Assembly: GCA_934654805.1 (NCBI GenBank)
Contig: CAKUGW010000014.1
Span: 1 to 38,461, forward strand
DNA: 38,461 nucleotides
Source: an uncultured Kiritimatiellota bacterium
GTDB taxonomy: Bacteria; Verrucomicrobiota; Kiritimatiellia; RFP12; UBA1067
Direction of reading: 5' to 3'
In this document: positions 6,413 through 14,182 of the stretch, in pieces
Layout of the letters: every line of letters begins with the position of its first letter
Numbering within the stretch: position 1 is the first letter of the stretch
Made by a program: the position numbers and the translations under genes
The notes under the pieces: model-generated
What the model was told of the DNA's origin: nothing
Databases searched by the model: none
The model's input: the letters and a program-made list of their open reading frames with translations, nothing else

Positions 6413-7609
6413 ATGAAATTCGGAAATGTCGCGCTGCTGCTGCCGAACCGCACGGTCGGGTTCGGCAGCCTGGAGACGGAAGGGAACCGCATCTCGAGAA
6501 TCGACCTTGTGCGGACAGCCTCCGCCGCTTCCCATCTCATCCTCCCCGGCCTCGTCAACTGCCATGGGCACACGGCGATGACGCTCGTGCGCGGCGTGGG
6601 CGGCGGGCTGCCGCTGCAGCGCTGGCTGGAGGAGGCGATCTTCCCGGTCGAGGCGCGGATGACGGCGGACGACATCCGCGCGGGCGTCCGCTGGGGCGCG
6701 CTGGAGATGCTCGCGGGCGGCACGACGCAGGTGATCGACATGTACGACTTCCCGGACGCGGGCGAGGCGGCGTTCGACGAGATCGGCCTCAGGGCGTCCG
6801 TCTCGCGCGTGGGCCTCTCGTTCGTGCCCGGCCGGCTCGCGGACTGCATCGCCTTCACGCGGGCGCATCCGCGCGCGCACGTCTGCATCCATTCCGAATA
6901 CCTGACGGACGAGCCGTTCTGCCGTGCGCTCGCGGAGGCGAACAACCGCGAGCTGAAGCGGCCCGTGCACGTCCATGTCTCCGAGACGGAGAAGGAGCAT
7001 CGCGACTGCCTCGCGCGCCACGGGATGACGCCGGTCGCCTATCTCGCGGCGACGGGGCTCTTCGACTGCGGCGGATTCGCCGCGCACGGCGTCTGGTGCA
7101 CGGACGACGACTTCCGCATCCTGAAGGAGAAGAATGTCGTCCTCGTGCACAACCCGTCCAGCAACATGAAGCTCGGCTCCGGCTTCGCGCGCATTCCGCG
7201 TGCGCGGGCGCTGGGCGTGAAGGTCGCGCTCGGCACGGACGGCTGCGCGTCGAACGACAACCTCGACCTGTTCGAGGAGATGCACCTCGCCTCGCTCATC
7301 CACAAGGGGCTCGCGAAAGACCCGACCGTCCTCTCGCCGTGGGACGTCATCGAGATGGCGACTTGCGGCAACCGTCTCGCGGTCGGCGCGCCCGCCGACT
7401 TCTGCGTCGTCGACCTGGACCGCCTCCACCTGCGGCCGGCCCTGGATCTCCCGAACCTCGTCGTCCATTCGATGCACGCCTCGGACGTCGTGCAGACGGT
7501 CGTGGACGGACGGCTCCTCTACGACCACGGAAAATTCCCGTCCGCTGACGTGGATCGGATCCGCGCGGATTTCGACGCGCACGTCCGCCATTGCCACGGC
7601 GCAATGTGA
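6413..7609 (+). CDS. mtaD: Amidohydrolase, 5'-methylthioadenosine/S-adenosylhomocysteine deaminase type
   Basis: A 398-residue metal-dependent hydrolase of the MtaD/SsnA/TrzN amidohydrolase group, likely deaminating methylthioadenosine or S-adenosylhomocysteine. Metal ligands visible: HGH in NCHGHTAM (position usually HTH), the His of VHVHVSET, HG in AAHGVWC, and Asp in LGTDGCASNDNLDL; the HNPSSNMKLGSG segment is also characteristic. The N-terminal beta-sandwich is short, and the C-terminal GAxALGLDxxxGSLxxGxxADLVVxD stretch is compressed to CGNRLAVGAPADFCVVD. The ATG follows the upstream stop by 2 nt without its own Shine-Dalgarno, which suggests coupling. It converges with murF, 9 bp between stops. 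Substrate assignment is by family resemblance only. Confidence 0.8.
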   Translation: MKFGNVALLLPNRTVGFGSLETEGNRISRIDLVRTASAASHLILPGLVNCHGHTAMTLVRGVGGGLPLQRWLEEAIFPVEARMTADDIRAGVRWGALEMLAGGTTQVIDMYDFPDAGEAAFDEIGLRASVSRVGLSFVPGRLADCIAFTRAHPRAHVCIHSEYLTDEPFCRALAEANNRELKRPVHVHVSETEKEHRDCLARHGMTPVAYLAATGLFDCGGFAAHGVWCTDDDFRILKEKNVVLVHNPSSNMKLGSGFARIPRARALGVKVALGTDGCASNDNLDLFEEMHLASLIHKGLAKDPTVLSPWDVIEMATCGNRLAVGAPADFCVVDLDRLHLRPALDLPNLVVHSMHASDVVQTVVDGRLLYDHGKFPSADVDRIRADFDAHVRHCHGAM

Positions 7610-7618
7610 CGACGGCCA

Positions 7619-8740
7619 TCAGTCGTCAATCAGGCTGCCGAGGTCCATCGCGTGGGACGCCTTGAGCAGCACGAGGTCGCCCGCCGAGACGTCGAGGCGG
7701 AACTTCTTCCGGAGCGCCCTCAGCTCCCTGTAGACGCAGTGGCAGAGGCACTGGGCCGACAGCTCGCCGACGCCGATCACGAGCGGGATCTTCAGCCGCA
7801 TCGCGTGGTCGAACACCTTGCGGTGATACGCGAGCGCATCCGGCCCGAGCTCGAACATGTCGCCGAGGACGGCGATGCGCTTGCCGTCGCACGGCGTCGC
7901 CGCAAGCGTGTCAAGCGCGGCAATCATCGAGTCGGGGTTCGCGTTGTACGTGTCGTCGATGAACGTCGCGCCCCACTTCTCGCGCAGCCGCCACCGTGCG
8001 CCGGGGAGCGTGAAGCCGTCCAGCGCCGCCCGCGCCTGCTCGCGCGTCACGCCAAAGCGCGCGGCGACCGCAAAGGCGAGCGCGGCGTTCGCGGCGAAGT
8101 GCGGCGGCGTGGGCCGCGCCGGGTCGAGAAGGCCCGTCGGCGGCTCCGCCGCGATAGGGACGGCGCGCGGCGAACGCGCGGCAAGGGCGTCCGCAAAGTC
8201 GTCCGCCGCCGGAAAGACCGCAAAGTCCGTCGCGCGCGCGAGGAGCGTCCCCTTCTCGTCCGCAATGCCCGCGCGCGTGCCGAAGAACTCGAGGTGCGCC
8301 GTGCCGACGCCCGTGACGACGCCGACGTCGGGCGCGGCGATGTCGCAGAGGGCCGCGATCTCGCCCGGATGGTTCGAGCCCATTTCAAGGACGAGGAACG
8401 CCGCGTCGTCCGGGCAATTCAGGATCGTGAGCGGCAGGCCGATGTGGTTGTTGAAGTTCCCTTCCGTGCCGTACGTGCGGCCCGCGCACGCGAGAAACGT
8501 CTTCAGGAGCTCCTTCGTCGTCGTCTTGCCGGCCGAACCGGTCACGCCGATCACCTTCGCCTTCAGCGCACGGCGTTTCGCGCGCGCCTTCGCCTGAAGC
8601 GCTTCAAGGCCGTCGACGATTTCCGCCGCGCCCCTTTCAAGCGCCATCGGGATGAAGTCGTGGCCGTCGGACTTCTCGCCCTTCAGCGCGACGAAGCCCA
8701 TGCCGGGCTCGACCGCGCGGCTGTCGAACGTGTAGCGCAT
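7619..8740 (-). CDS. murF: UDP-N-acetylmuramoyl-tripeptide--D-alanyl-D-alanine ligase
   Basis: A 373-residue Mur ligase that adds D-Ala-D-Ala to the peptidoglycan precursor in the cytoplasm. Motifs: N-terminal DSRAVEPGMGFVALKGEKSDGHDFI, ATP-binding GVTGSAGKTTTKELL, EGNFNNHIGLPLT, the substrate-domain segment LEMGSNHPGEIAALC, and C-terminal DDTYNANPDSMIAAL and GDMFELG. It is shorter than E. coli MurF (452 aa); roughly 20 N-terminal residues before the DSR motif are absent because the start codon overlaps the lpxA stop (TGATG). That overlap implies translational coupling. It is the last gene of the tyrS-lptF-lpxA-murF unit. Confidence 0.92.
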   Translation of the reverse strand: MRYTFDSRAVEPGMGFVALKGEKSDGHDFIPMALERGAAEIVDGLEALQAKARAKRRALKAKVIGVTGSAGKTTTKELLKTFLACAGRTYGTEGNFNNHIGLPLTILNCPDDAAFLVLEMGSNHPGEIAALCDIAAPDVGVVTGVGTAHLEFFGTRAGIADEKGTLLARATDFAVFPAADDFADALAARSPRAVPIAAEPPTGLLDPARPTPPHFAANAALAFAVAARFGVTREQARAALDGFTLPGARWRLREKWGATFIDDTYNANPDSMIAALDTLAATPCDGKRIAVLGDMFELGPDALAYHRKVFDHAMRLKIPLVIGVGELSAQCLCHCVYRELRALRKKFRLDVSAGDLVLLKASHAMDLGSLIDD

Positions 8741-9519
8741 CAACAGACGCCGCGCGTGGAGTGGCGGTAGAAGGCGACGAGCTCCTTGATTTCGTCGAAC
8801 GGCTCGACGTCGTTCTCGACGCGCTCCAGCGCCTGCGTGCGGTTGAGGCCGTCGCGGTAGAGAAAGCGGAACGCCTCCTTCAGGGCCTGGATGACGTCCT
8901 TCGAGAAGCCGCGCCGCGTAAGGCCGACGACGTTTGGGCCGATCGCCTTCATCGAGCCCTCGACCATGTCGCAGAGCATGTACGGCGGCACGTCCTGGCG
9001 GATCTTGCACATGCCGCCGACCATCGCGTGGCGGCCAACCGTGCAGAACTGGTGCGACGCGGCGCACCCGCCGACAATCACGTAGTCCTGCAAGTGCACG
9101 TCGCCCGCGAGCTGCACCGTGTTCGAGCAGATCACGTGGTTGCCGAGGATCACGCCGTGCGCCGCGTGGCAGTAGGCCATGAACAGGCAGTCGTCGCCGA
9201 TGATCGTCTTCTCGCCGTCCGCCGTGCCGAGATGCACCGTCGCGAACTCGCGGATCACCGTGCGGTTGCCGATCTCCACGTAGCTGACGGACCCCTCCTT
9301 GTACTTGAGGTCCTGCGTCTTCATGCCGATCAGGGCATACGGGAAAATCTGGCACTGCGTGCCGATGGTCGTGTGCCCGTCGACGATCGCGCCCTGCCCG
9401 ACGGACGTGCCGTCGCCGAGCTTCACGTACGGGCCGATGTGCGCGTAGGGGCCGATCTCGACGTCCGCGCCGAGCTGCGCGCCGTCCTCGACGATCGCCG
9501 TCGGATGAATCTTCGCCAT
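8740..9519 (-). CDS. lpxA: Acyl-[ACP]--UDP-N-acetylglucosamine O-acyltransferase
   Basis: A 259-residue left-handed beta-helix enzyme catalysing the first step of lipid A synthesis. Hexapeptide repeats run through the first two thirds (IHPTAIVEDGAQLGADVEIGP and onward). The catalytic-His segment reads REFATVHLGT, followed by the YCHAAHGVILGNHV turn; a C-terminal helical domain begins near GFSKDVIQALKEAFRFLY. It shows that the organism makes lipopolysaccharide. The upstream in-frame codons are ignored in favour of the ATG at 9519, which has GGAGA upstream. It overlaps murF by one base. Confidence 0.94.
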   Translation of the reverse strand: MAKIHPTAIVEDGAQLGADVEIGPYAHIGPYVKLGDGTSVGQGAIVDGHTTIGTQCQIFPYALIGMKTQDLKYKEGSVSYVEIGNRTVIREFATVHLGTADGEKTIIGDDCLFMAYCHAAHGVILGNHVICSNTVQLAGDVHLQDYVIVGGCAASHQFCTVGRHAMVGGMCKIRQDVPPYMLCDMVEGSMKAIGPNVVGLTRRGFSKDVIQALKEAFRFLYRDGLNRTQALERVENDVEPFDEIKELVAFYRHSTRGVC

Positions 9520-9552
9520 GTCAATGTCTCCTTCTTTACAGGCAGGCAAGCC

Positions 9553-10671
9553 CTACAGGTGCCTGCGGATGAGCTTTGCGGCCAGCACGGCGCAGAGCAG
9601 CACCGGCAGCCAGATGAGATACCAGGGGTAGATCGCGTACCGCTCCTCGCACGAGAGCATCAGGATCACGAGCACGTAGTAGCCGAGCGAGACGGCGAGC
9701 GAGATCGCCATGCCGACCGACGACTCCCTGCGCTGCGAGCGGATGCCGAGGGGGATGCCGACGAGCACGAAGCAGATCGAGGCCATCGCGAAGACGAACC
9801 GCTTGCTGAGCTCGACCTTGTAGGAACTCAGCTCGCGCCGCTCGAACTCGCGCTGCGTGTCCGCCAGGCGGCCGTCCTGCCCAAGGCCGCGAATCCGGGC
9901 CTCGCGCGCACGGATCTGCTCCAGCATCTCGAAGAAGCGGAAATCCTTCAGGCGCTTCGTGTAGCGCGAGGTGCCGACCACGTCCTTCATCGTGTAGACG
10001 AGCCGGTTCGCCCGGGCCATCGTGCGGTGCGTGGCGTCCATCGGGTCGATCGTCGTGCGGTAGAGCTCCAGGTCGATGTCCGCACCGCGCTGCGTGACGA
10101 GCGCCTTGTCCGCCGTGATCATGCGGTCGATCCGCGCGTCCGAGTAGTCGAGCGCCACGAGGTCGTAGAGCCAGTTCCCCTCCTTGCGCCCGAAGTAGAT
10201 CTTCACCTTGGGGAAGTCGTTGATGATGCGCCCCGGCTCCAGCAGGCTGATGCCCGTCTTCACCGAGACGCGCGTCTTGAGCGTCCGCCGCACCTCGTGA
10301 CCGCGCGGCACGATCTCGTTGTTGATCCAGAAGCCGAGCAGCGTGCAGAGAAGCCCGAAGAGGATCGGGTACTTCATCACGGAGAGGATGTTGACGCCGC
10401 ACGCGCGCATCGCCGCGATCTCGCTGTCGGCCGACATGCGCGAGAAGACGAGGACCGCGCTCACGAGCAGCGCGAGCGGCATCGACCACTGCAGCGTCTC
10501 CGGCAGCGAGACGGCGCAGAACTCGCCGACGAGCGACATCGGCACGCCGTCCATGATGTAGCCGACGATCTGGATGAGAAGCCCGATCGTCAGCACGAAC
10601 GAGAGGACGAGGAACGCGAGCACGAAGCTCGAAAGGAACGCCCCGAAGACGTATCGCTCGATGGTTTTCAT
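9553..10671 (-). CDS. LptF/LptG-family LPS export permease
   Basis: A 372-residue YjgP/YjgQ-family inner-membrane protein, part of the ABC transporter that extracts LPS from the inner membrane. Three hydrophobic helices lie in the first ~130 residues (10-40, about 60-80, 95-115) with the family segment SMPLALLVSAVLVFSRMSADSEIAAMRACG. A large periplasmic beta-jellyroll-like middle follows (about 125-270), then three C-terminal helices. The sequence alone does not say whether it is LptF or LptG; no second permease, lptB or lptC is in the window. It lies 21 nt downstream of tyrS and 33 nt before lpxA. Confidence 0.85.
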   Translation of the reverse strand: MKTIERYVFGAFLSSFVLAFLVLSFVLTIGLLIQIVGYIMDGVPMSLVGEFCAVSLPETLQWSMPLALLVSAVLVFSRMSADSEIAAMRACGVNILSVMKYPILFGLLCTLLGFWINNEIVPRGHEVRRTLKTRVSVKTGISLLEPGRIINDFPKVKIYFGRKEGNWLYDLVALDYSDARIDRMITADKALVTQRGADIDLELYRTTIDPMDATHRTMARANRLVYTMKDVVGTSRYTKRLKDFRFFEMLEQIRAREARIRGLGQDGRLADTQREFERRELSSYKVELSKRFVFAMASICFVLVGIPLGIRSQRRESSVGMAISLAVSLGYYVLVILMLSCEERYAIYPWYLIWLPVLLCAVLAAKLIRRHL

Positions 10672-10692
10672 CCGCCGACCCCGAAAGTCCCG

Positions 10693-11937
10693 TCAGGCGA
10701 ACCGCAGCACGAAGTAGTTCCGCTTGCCGGCGCGGAGGACGGCCACGCCCTCCTTCACGTCGTCCGCCGCGAAGACGCGCTTCTCGTCGACCTTCGCGTC
10801 GTTGAGCGACAGCCCGCCCTGGGCGGCCATGCGGCGCGCCTCGCCGTTCGACTTGAACATCCCGGCCGCCGCCGCGACGGCGAACACCGCCTTGCCGGCG
10901 CAGTCCGCGAGCGCGACCGTCGCGCTCGGCACGTTCTCGGCCTTCGCGACGTCCGCCGCCGACTTCTTCGCGTACAGGGCCTCGGTCGCCGCCTGCGCCT
11001 TCCTGAGCCCCTCCTCGCCGTGCACGAGCCGCGTCAGCTCCTCGGCGAGGGCCTTCTGCGGGATGCGCGCCTCAGGGTGCGCCTTCATCTCCGCCTCCAG
11101 CGCGGCGATCTCCTCCAGCGAACGCATCGAGAAGACCTTCAGGTAGCGGATCACGTCCGCGTCCGCCGCGCGCAGGAAGTACTGGTACCAGTCGAAGACG
11201 GGCGTCATCTCGCCGTTGAGGAAGAGCGCGTTGCCCTCCGACTTGCCGAACTTCTTGCCGGTCGAGTCGAGCAGGAGCGGGAACGTGAGGCCGTAGGCGG
11301 TCTTGCCGCGCATGCGCCGCACGAGGTCCGTGCCCGCCGTGATGTTGCCCCACTGGTCCGCCCCGCCGACCTCCATCTGGCAGCCGTAGCTGTCGTAGAG
11401 GTGAAGGAAGTCGTTGCCCTGCAGGATCTGGTAGGAGAACTCGGTGAACGTGAGCGCGCCCTCGGACGCCTCCAGCCGCTTCTTCACGGACTCCTTCGCG
11501 AGCATCTGCGGCACGCGGAAGTTGATCGCGATGTCGCGCAGGAACGCAATCGCGCTCGTGTCCCTGTACCAGTCGTAGTTGTCGACCATCACGGCCGCGT
11601 TCGGCCCCTCGAAGTCGAGGATGCGCGCGAGGTTCTCGCGGATGCCCCGCTTGTTCTCCGCGACCTGCTCGACCGTCAGCATGCTGCGCTCGGCCGACTT
11701 GCCCGACGGGTCGCCGATGAGGCCCGTCGCGCCGCCGACGAGCGCGATGACCTTGTGCCCGGCCTGCTGGAAGCGCTTCAGCACGATGATCGAGACGAGA
11801 TTCCCCGCCTGCAGCGAACGCGCCGAGGGGTCGAACCCGCAGTAGACCGTCATCGGCTTGTCCAACGCCTTCTCGATCTCCGGATCCGTCAGCGCCTCGA
11901 CGAGTCCGCGCGCCTTGAGCTCTTCAATGAGTTTCAT
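10693..11937 (-). CDS. tyrS: Tyrosyl-tRNA synthetase with altered HIGH motif
   Basis: A 414-residue class I synthetase with the bacterial TyrRS layout: FDPSARSL at the start of the catalytic fold, VGGATGLIGDPSGK, the tyrosine-binding region FSYQILQGNDF, GGADQWGNI, a KFGKS loop (229-233) and a C-terminal S4-like RNA-binding domain (GGLSLNDAKV). The HIGH signature reads QAGN at residues 43-46. Its second His to Asn change is common in TyrRS, but loss of the first His is unusual. The start is the ATG at 11937, exactly where transcription should begin from the promoter at 11944-11952, so the mRNA is probably leaderless. It heads an operon with three envelope genes. Confidence 0.92.
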   Translation of the reverse strand: MKLIEELKARGLVEALTDPEIEKALDKPMTVYCGFDPSARSLQAGNLVSIIVLKRFQQAGHKVIALVGGATGLIGDPSGKSAERSMLTVEQVAENKRGIRENLARILDFEGPNAAVMVDNYDWYRDTSAIAFLRDIAINFRVPQMLAKESVKKRLEASEGALTFTEFSYQILQGNDFLHLYDSYGCQMEVGGADQWGNITAGTDLVRRMRGKTAYGLTFPLLLDSTGKKFGKSEGNALFLNGEMTPVFDWYQYFLRAADADVIRYLKVFSMRSLEEIAALEAEMKAHPEARIPQKALAEELTRLVHGEEGLRKAQAATEALYAKKSAADVAKAENVPSATVALADCAGKAVFAVAAAAGMFKSNGEARRMAAQGGLSLNDAKVDEKRVFAADDVKEGVAVLRAGKRNYFVLRFA

Positions 11938-11943
11938 GCGCAC

Positions 11944-11952
11944 ATTATATCA
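11944..11952 (-). promoter_or_regulatory. tyrS operon promoter, giving a leaderless mRNA
   Basis: Minus strand TGA-TATAAT (-10 at 11944-11949). Six bases separate the -10 box from the A of the ATG at 11937, so transcription should start on the start codon itself. No T-box or Shine-Dalgarno can fit. The -35 region lies in the trp operon's terminal hairpin and is not consensus. Confidence 0.65.
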
Positions 11953-11957
11953 AATAT

Positions 11958-11982
11958 GGGGGCGGCGCGTGGACGCGCCCCC
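11958..11982 (-). terminator. Hairpin at the end of the trp operon
   Basis: Thirteen nt after the trpA stop, the minus strand forms a GC-rich hairpin: GCGCGT-CC-ACGCGC, extended by GGGG/CCCC across a 2-nt bulge. It is followed by an AT-rich stretch (ATATTTGATATAAT) with few consecutive Ts. That stretch is also the tyrS -10 region, so terminator and promoter are interleaved. Confidence 0.55.
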
Positions 11983-11995
11983 ACATCCGCGCACG

Positions 11996-12730
11996 CTACG
12001 CCTTCATGAACCGCTCGACGAGCGCGCTGCCGATCACGAAGCCGTCGCAGTGCGCGGCGACCTGCACGCCCTCTTCCGGCGTGCGGATGCCGAAGCCCGC
12101 GACGACCGGCATGTCCACGAGCCGCTTGATCTCCGTCAGGCGCGACGCGAGCTCCGGCGGCAGGGCGGCGCGCTGGCCCGTCGTGCCCTTCACCGTCACG
12201 GCATAGAGGAACGAGTCCTCGACGCCCTTCGCGCTCGCCCGGATCCGGTCCGGCCCCGTCGTCGGCGCGATCAGCGGCACGAACGTGAGCCCCGCCGGCC
12301 TCAGCGCGTCCAGGAGCTCGTCGCGCTCCTCCAGCGGCAGGTCGACGACCAGCGCGGCGTCCACGCCGCGCGCCGCCGCCGCGTCCGCGAACCGCCTGAG
12401 CCCGTAGCTGAAGATGATGTTGTAGTAGGTGAAGATCACGACTGGCGTGTCGGGGTGCCGCGCGCGGAGGGCGGGCACGCCCGCGAGGACGTCGTCCAGC
12501 GTGACGCCGTTCGCGAGCGCCTTCTGCGCCGCCGCGCGGATGACCGCGCCGTCCGCGACCGGGTCGGAGAACGGCACGCCGAGCTCCAGGATGTCCACGC
12601 CCTCGCCGAGGAGCGTCTCCACGGCCTGGAAGCTTTTCTCCAGCGTCGGCGCGCCCATCGTGAGGTAGGCGACGTACGCCGCCTTGCCCTCGGCCTTGCA
12701 CCGCGCAAATGTCTTCTGAATGCGATTCAT
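11996..12730 (-). CDS. trpA: Tryptophan synthase alpha subunit
   Basis: A 244-residue TIM-barrel enzyme that cleaves indole-3-glycerol phosphate and channels indole to TrpB. The catalytic acids are visible in LELGVPFSDPVADG (Glu in LELG, Asp in FSDP), along with the GTTGQRAALP loop and GFGIRTPE. It is a little shorter than the E. coli protein (268 aa). The ATG chosen has AAAGGAG 7 nt upstream; an in-frame TTG two codons earlier is less likely. It is the last gene of the attenuated trpCBA unit, 46 nt after trpB. Confidence 0.94.
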   Translation of the reverse strand: MNRIQKTFARCKAEGKAAYVAYLTMGAPTLEKSFQAVETLLGEGVDILELGVPFSDPVADGAVIRAAAQKALANGVTLDDVLAGVPALRARHPDTPVVIFTYYNIIFSYGLRRFADAAAARGVDAALVVDLPLEERDELLDALRPAGLTFVPLIAPTTGPDRIRASAKGVEDSFLYAVTVKGTTGQRAALPPELASRLTEIKRLVDMPVVAGFGIRTPEEGVQVAAHCDGFVIGSALVERFMKA

Positions 12731-12776
12731 CTTCAAACTCCTTTTCTTTGACTGTTTGACCTGAGCGACCGACGGG

Positions 12777-13988
12777 TCACGAGAGACGTGAGACGGGTTC
12801 GCCGACGGCGCTTCGCGCGTGATCCCTCTTGTATCTCTCGACGCTCTCCATGTCCTTGTCGCCGCGGCCGGAGAGGTTGACGAGCAGGATCGCCTCCTTC
12901 GGCAGCTTCGGCGCGCGCTTGATCGCCTCGGCGACGGCGTGGCTCGACTCCAGCGCGGGGATGATGCCCTCGCAGCGGCAGAGCGCGTCGAACGCGGCGA
13001 TCGCCTCGTCGTCGTCGATGGCCACGTACTCGGCGCGCCCCGTGTCCGCGAGATAGGCGTGCTCCGGCCCGACGCCGGGATAGTCCAGCCCCGCCGAGAC
13101 GGAGTACGTGTCGACGATCTGGCCGGACGGCGTCTGCAGGAGGTACGACTTCGAGCCGTGCAGGACGCCGACGCGCCCGCCGTTGATGCTCGCGGCGTGC
13201 TCGCCCGTCGCGAGGCCCCGGCCGCCCGCCTCGACGCCGACGAGCTTCACGGACGGATCCTTCAGGAAGCCCGCGAAGAGCCCCATCGCGTTCGACCCGC
13301 CGCCCACGCAGGCGATGGCCTGGTCGGGCAGCTTGCCGTATTCCTTCAGGCACTGCCGCCGCGCCTCCTTGCCGATGACGCTCTGGAAGTCGCGCACCAT
13401 CGCCGGATACGGCGCCGGGCCCGCCACCGTGCCGATCACGTAGAACGTGTCGTCGCAGTTCGCCGTCCAGTCGCGGATGGCCTCGTTCATCGCGTCCTTC
13501 AGCGTCGCGCTGCCCTCGCTCACGGCGTGGACCTTCGCGCCGAGCATCTTCATGCGCGAGACGTTCGGCGCCTGCCGCGCGACGTCGACCGCGCCCATGT
13601 AGACCTCGCATTCCATGCCGAAGAGCGCGGCGACCGTCGCCGTCGCGACGCCGTGCATGCCCGCGCCCGTCTCGGCGATGAGCCGCCGCTTGCCCATCCG
13701 CCGCGCGAGCAGCGCCTGGCCGACCGTGTTGTTCACCTTGTGCGCGCCGGTGTGGTTCAGGTCCTCGCGCTTGAGGACGATCCGCGCGCCGCCGAGGTAC
13801 TCCGAGAGCCGCCGCGCGTAGGTGAGCGGACTCTCCCGCCCGACGTAGTGCGTGAGGATGTCGTTGAATTCGGCCTTGAACGCCGGGTCGCGCTTCGCCT
13901 CGGCGTAGGCCTGTTCGAGTTCGTGCAGCGGCGTCATCAGCGTTTCCGCGACGTACTGGCCGCCATAGATTCCGTAGTGTGTTTTCAT
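12777..13988 (-). CDS. trpB: Tryptophan synthase beta subunit (TrpB1 type)
   Basis: A 403-residue PLP enzyme that condenses indole with serine. The start GIYGGQYVAETLM is typical. PLP-binding Lys84 lies in NHTGAHKVNN, and the phosphate-binding GGGSN loop and the SGRGDKD end are present. In the substrate loop the usual ETGAGQHG reads ETGAGMHG (Met111 in place of the conserved Gln, Gln114 in Salmonella numbering). The ATG has AAGGAG 6 nt upstream. The frame is open for 56 codons before it, but that region is the repeat-filled spacer after trpC. A second, distant TrpB2 paralogue lies at 28578-29942. Confidence 0.94.
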   Translation of the reverse strand: MKTHYGIYGGQYVAETLMTPLHELEQAYAEAKRDPAFKAEFNDILTHYVGRESPLTYARRLSEYLGGARIVLKREDLNHTGAHKVNNTVGQALLARRMGKRRLIAETGAGMHGVATATVAALFGMECEVYMGAVDVARQAPNVSRMKMLGAKVHAVSEGSATLKDAMNEAIRDWTANCDDTFYVIGTVAGPAPYPAMVRDFQSVIGKEARRQCLKEYGKLPDQAIACVGGGSNAMGLFAGFLKDPSVKLVGVEAGGRGLATGEHAASINGGRVGVLHGSKSYLLQTPSGQIVDTYSVSAGLDYPGVGPEHAYLADTGRAEYVAIDDDEAIAAFDALCRCEGIIPALESSHAVAEAIKRAPKLPKEAILLVNLSGRGDKDMESVERYKRDHARSAVGEPVSRLS

Positions 13989-13998
13989 GGCTTTCTCC

Positions 13999-14022
13999 TT
14001 GGGGTTCAAATTGGGGTTCAAA
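13999..14022. repeat. Two copies of a 12-bp tandem repeat in the trpC-trpB spacer
   Basis: TTGGGGTTCAAA occurs twice in direct succession immediately upstream of the trpB ribosome-binding site; on the coding strand it reads TTTGAACCCCAA. It is the trpB-proximal part of a 336-bp spacer that is almost entirely repeats. Confidence 0.85.
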
Positions 14023-14057
14023 GTCTGTCCTCTGCGTCCGTCTGCCCCTGTCTGTTC

Positions 14058-14085
14058 TTTGTCGGCTGTCCTTCGTCGGCTGTCG
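14058..14085. repeat. Two copies of a 14-bp tandem repeat
   Basis: CTTTGTCGGCTGTC followed by CTTCGTCGGCTGTC, differing at one base. Part of the repeat mosaic between trpC and trpB. Confidence 0.75.
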
Positions 14086-14098
14086 TCCTGGAGATTCC

Positions 14099-14158
14099 GG
14101 GACAAAGGACGCGGGACAAAGGACAAACGGGACAAAGGACGCAGGACAAAGGACAAAC
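14099..14158. repeat. Two copies of a 30-bp tandem repeat
   Basis: Two 30-bp units (14099-14128 and 14129-14158) differ at a single base. Each is itself built from GGACAAA-type submotifs. Third component of the trpC-trpB spacer. Confidence 0.85.
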
Positions 14159-14182
14159 GGGGGTTATTCTCTACATTCTCTC

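Noticed and set aside
6413..7609. Cytosine or guanine deaminase
   Set aside because: HNPSSNMKLGSG and LGTDGCASNDNLDL fit the MTA/SAH deaminase group better, though substrate remains inferred.
11938..11995. T-box riboswitch before tyrS
   Set aside because: The promoter lies 6 bp from the start codon, so there is no leader; the nearby hairpin belongs to the end of trpA.
8761..12009. Very long plus-strand ORF (over 1000 codons) antisense to lpxA, lptF and tyrS
   Set aside because: Arg/Asp/Glu/His/Leu-rich mirror translation of GC-rich genes; the minus-strand genes have clear family motifs and this ORF has none.
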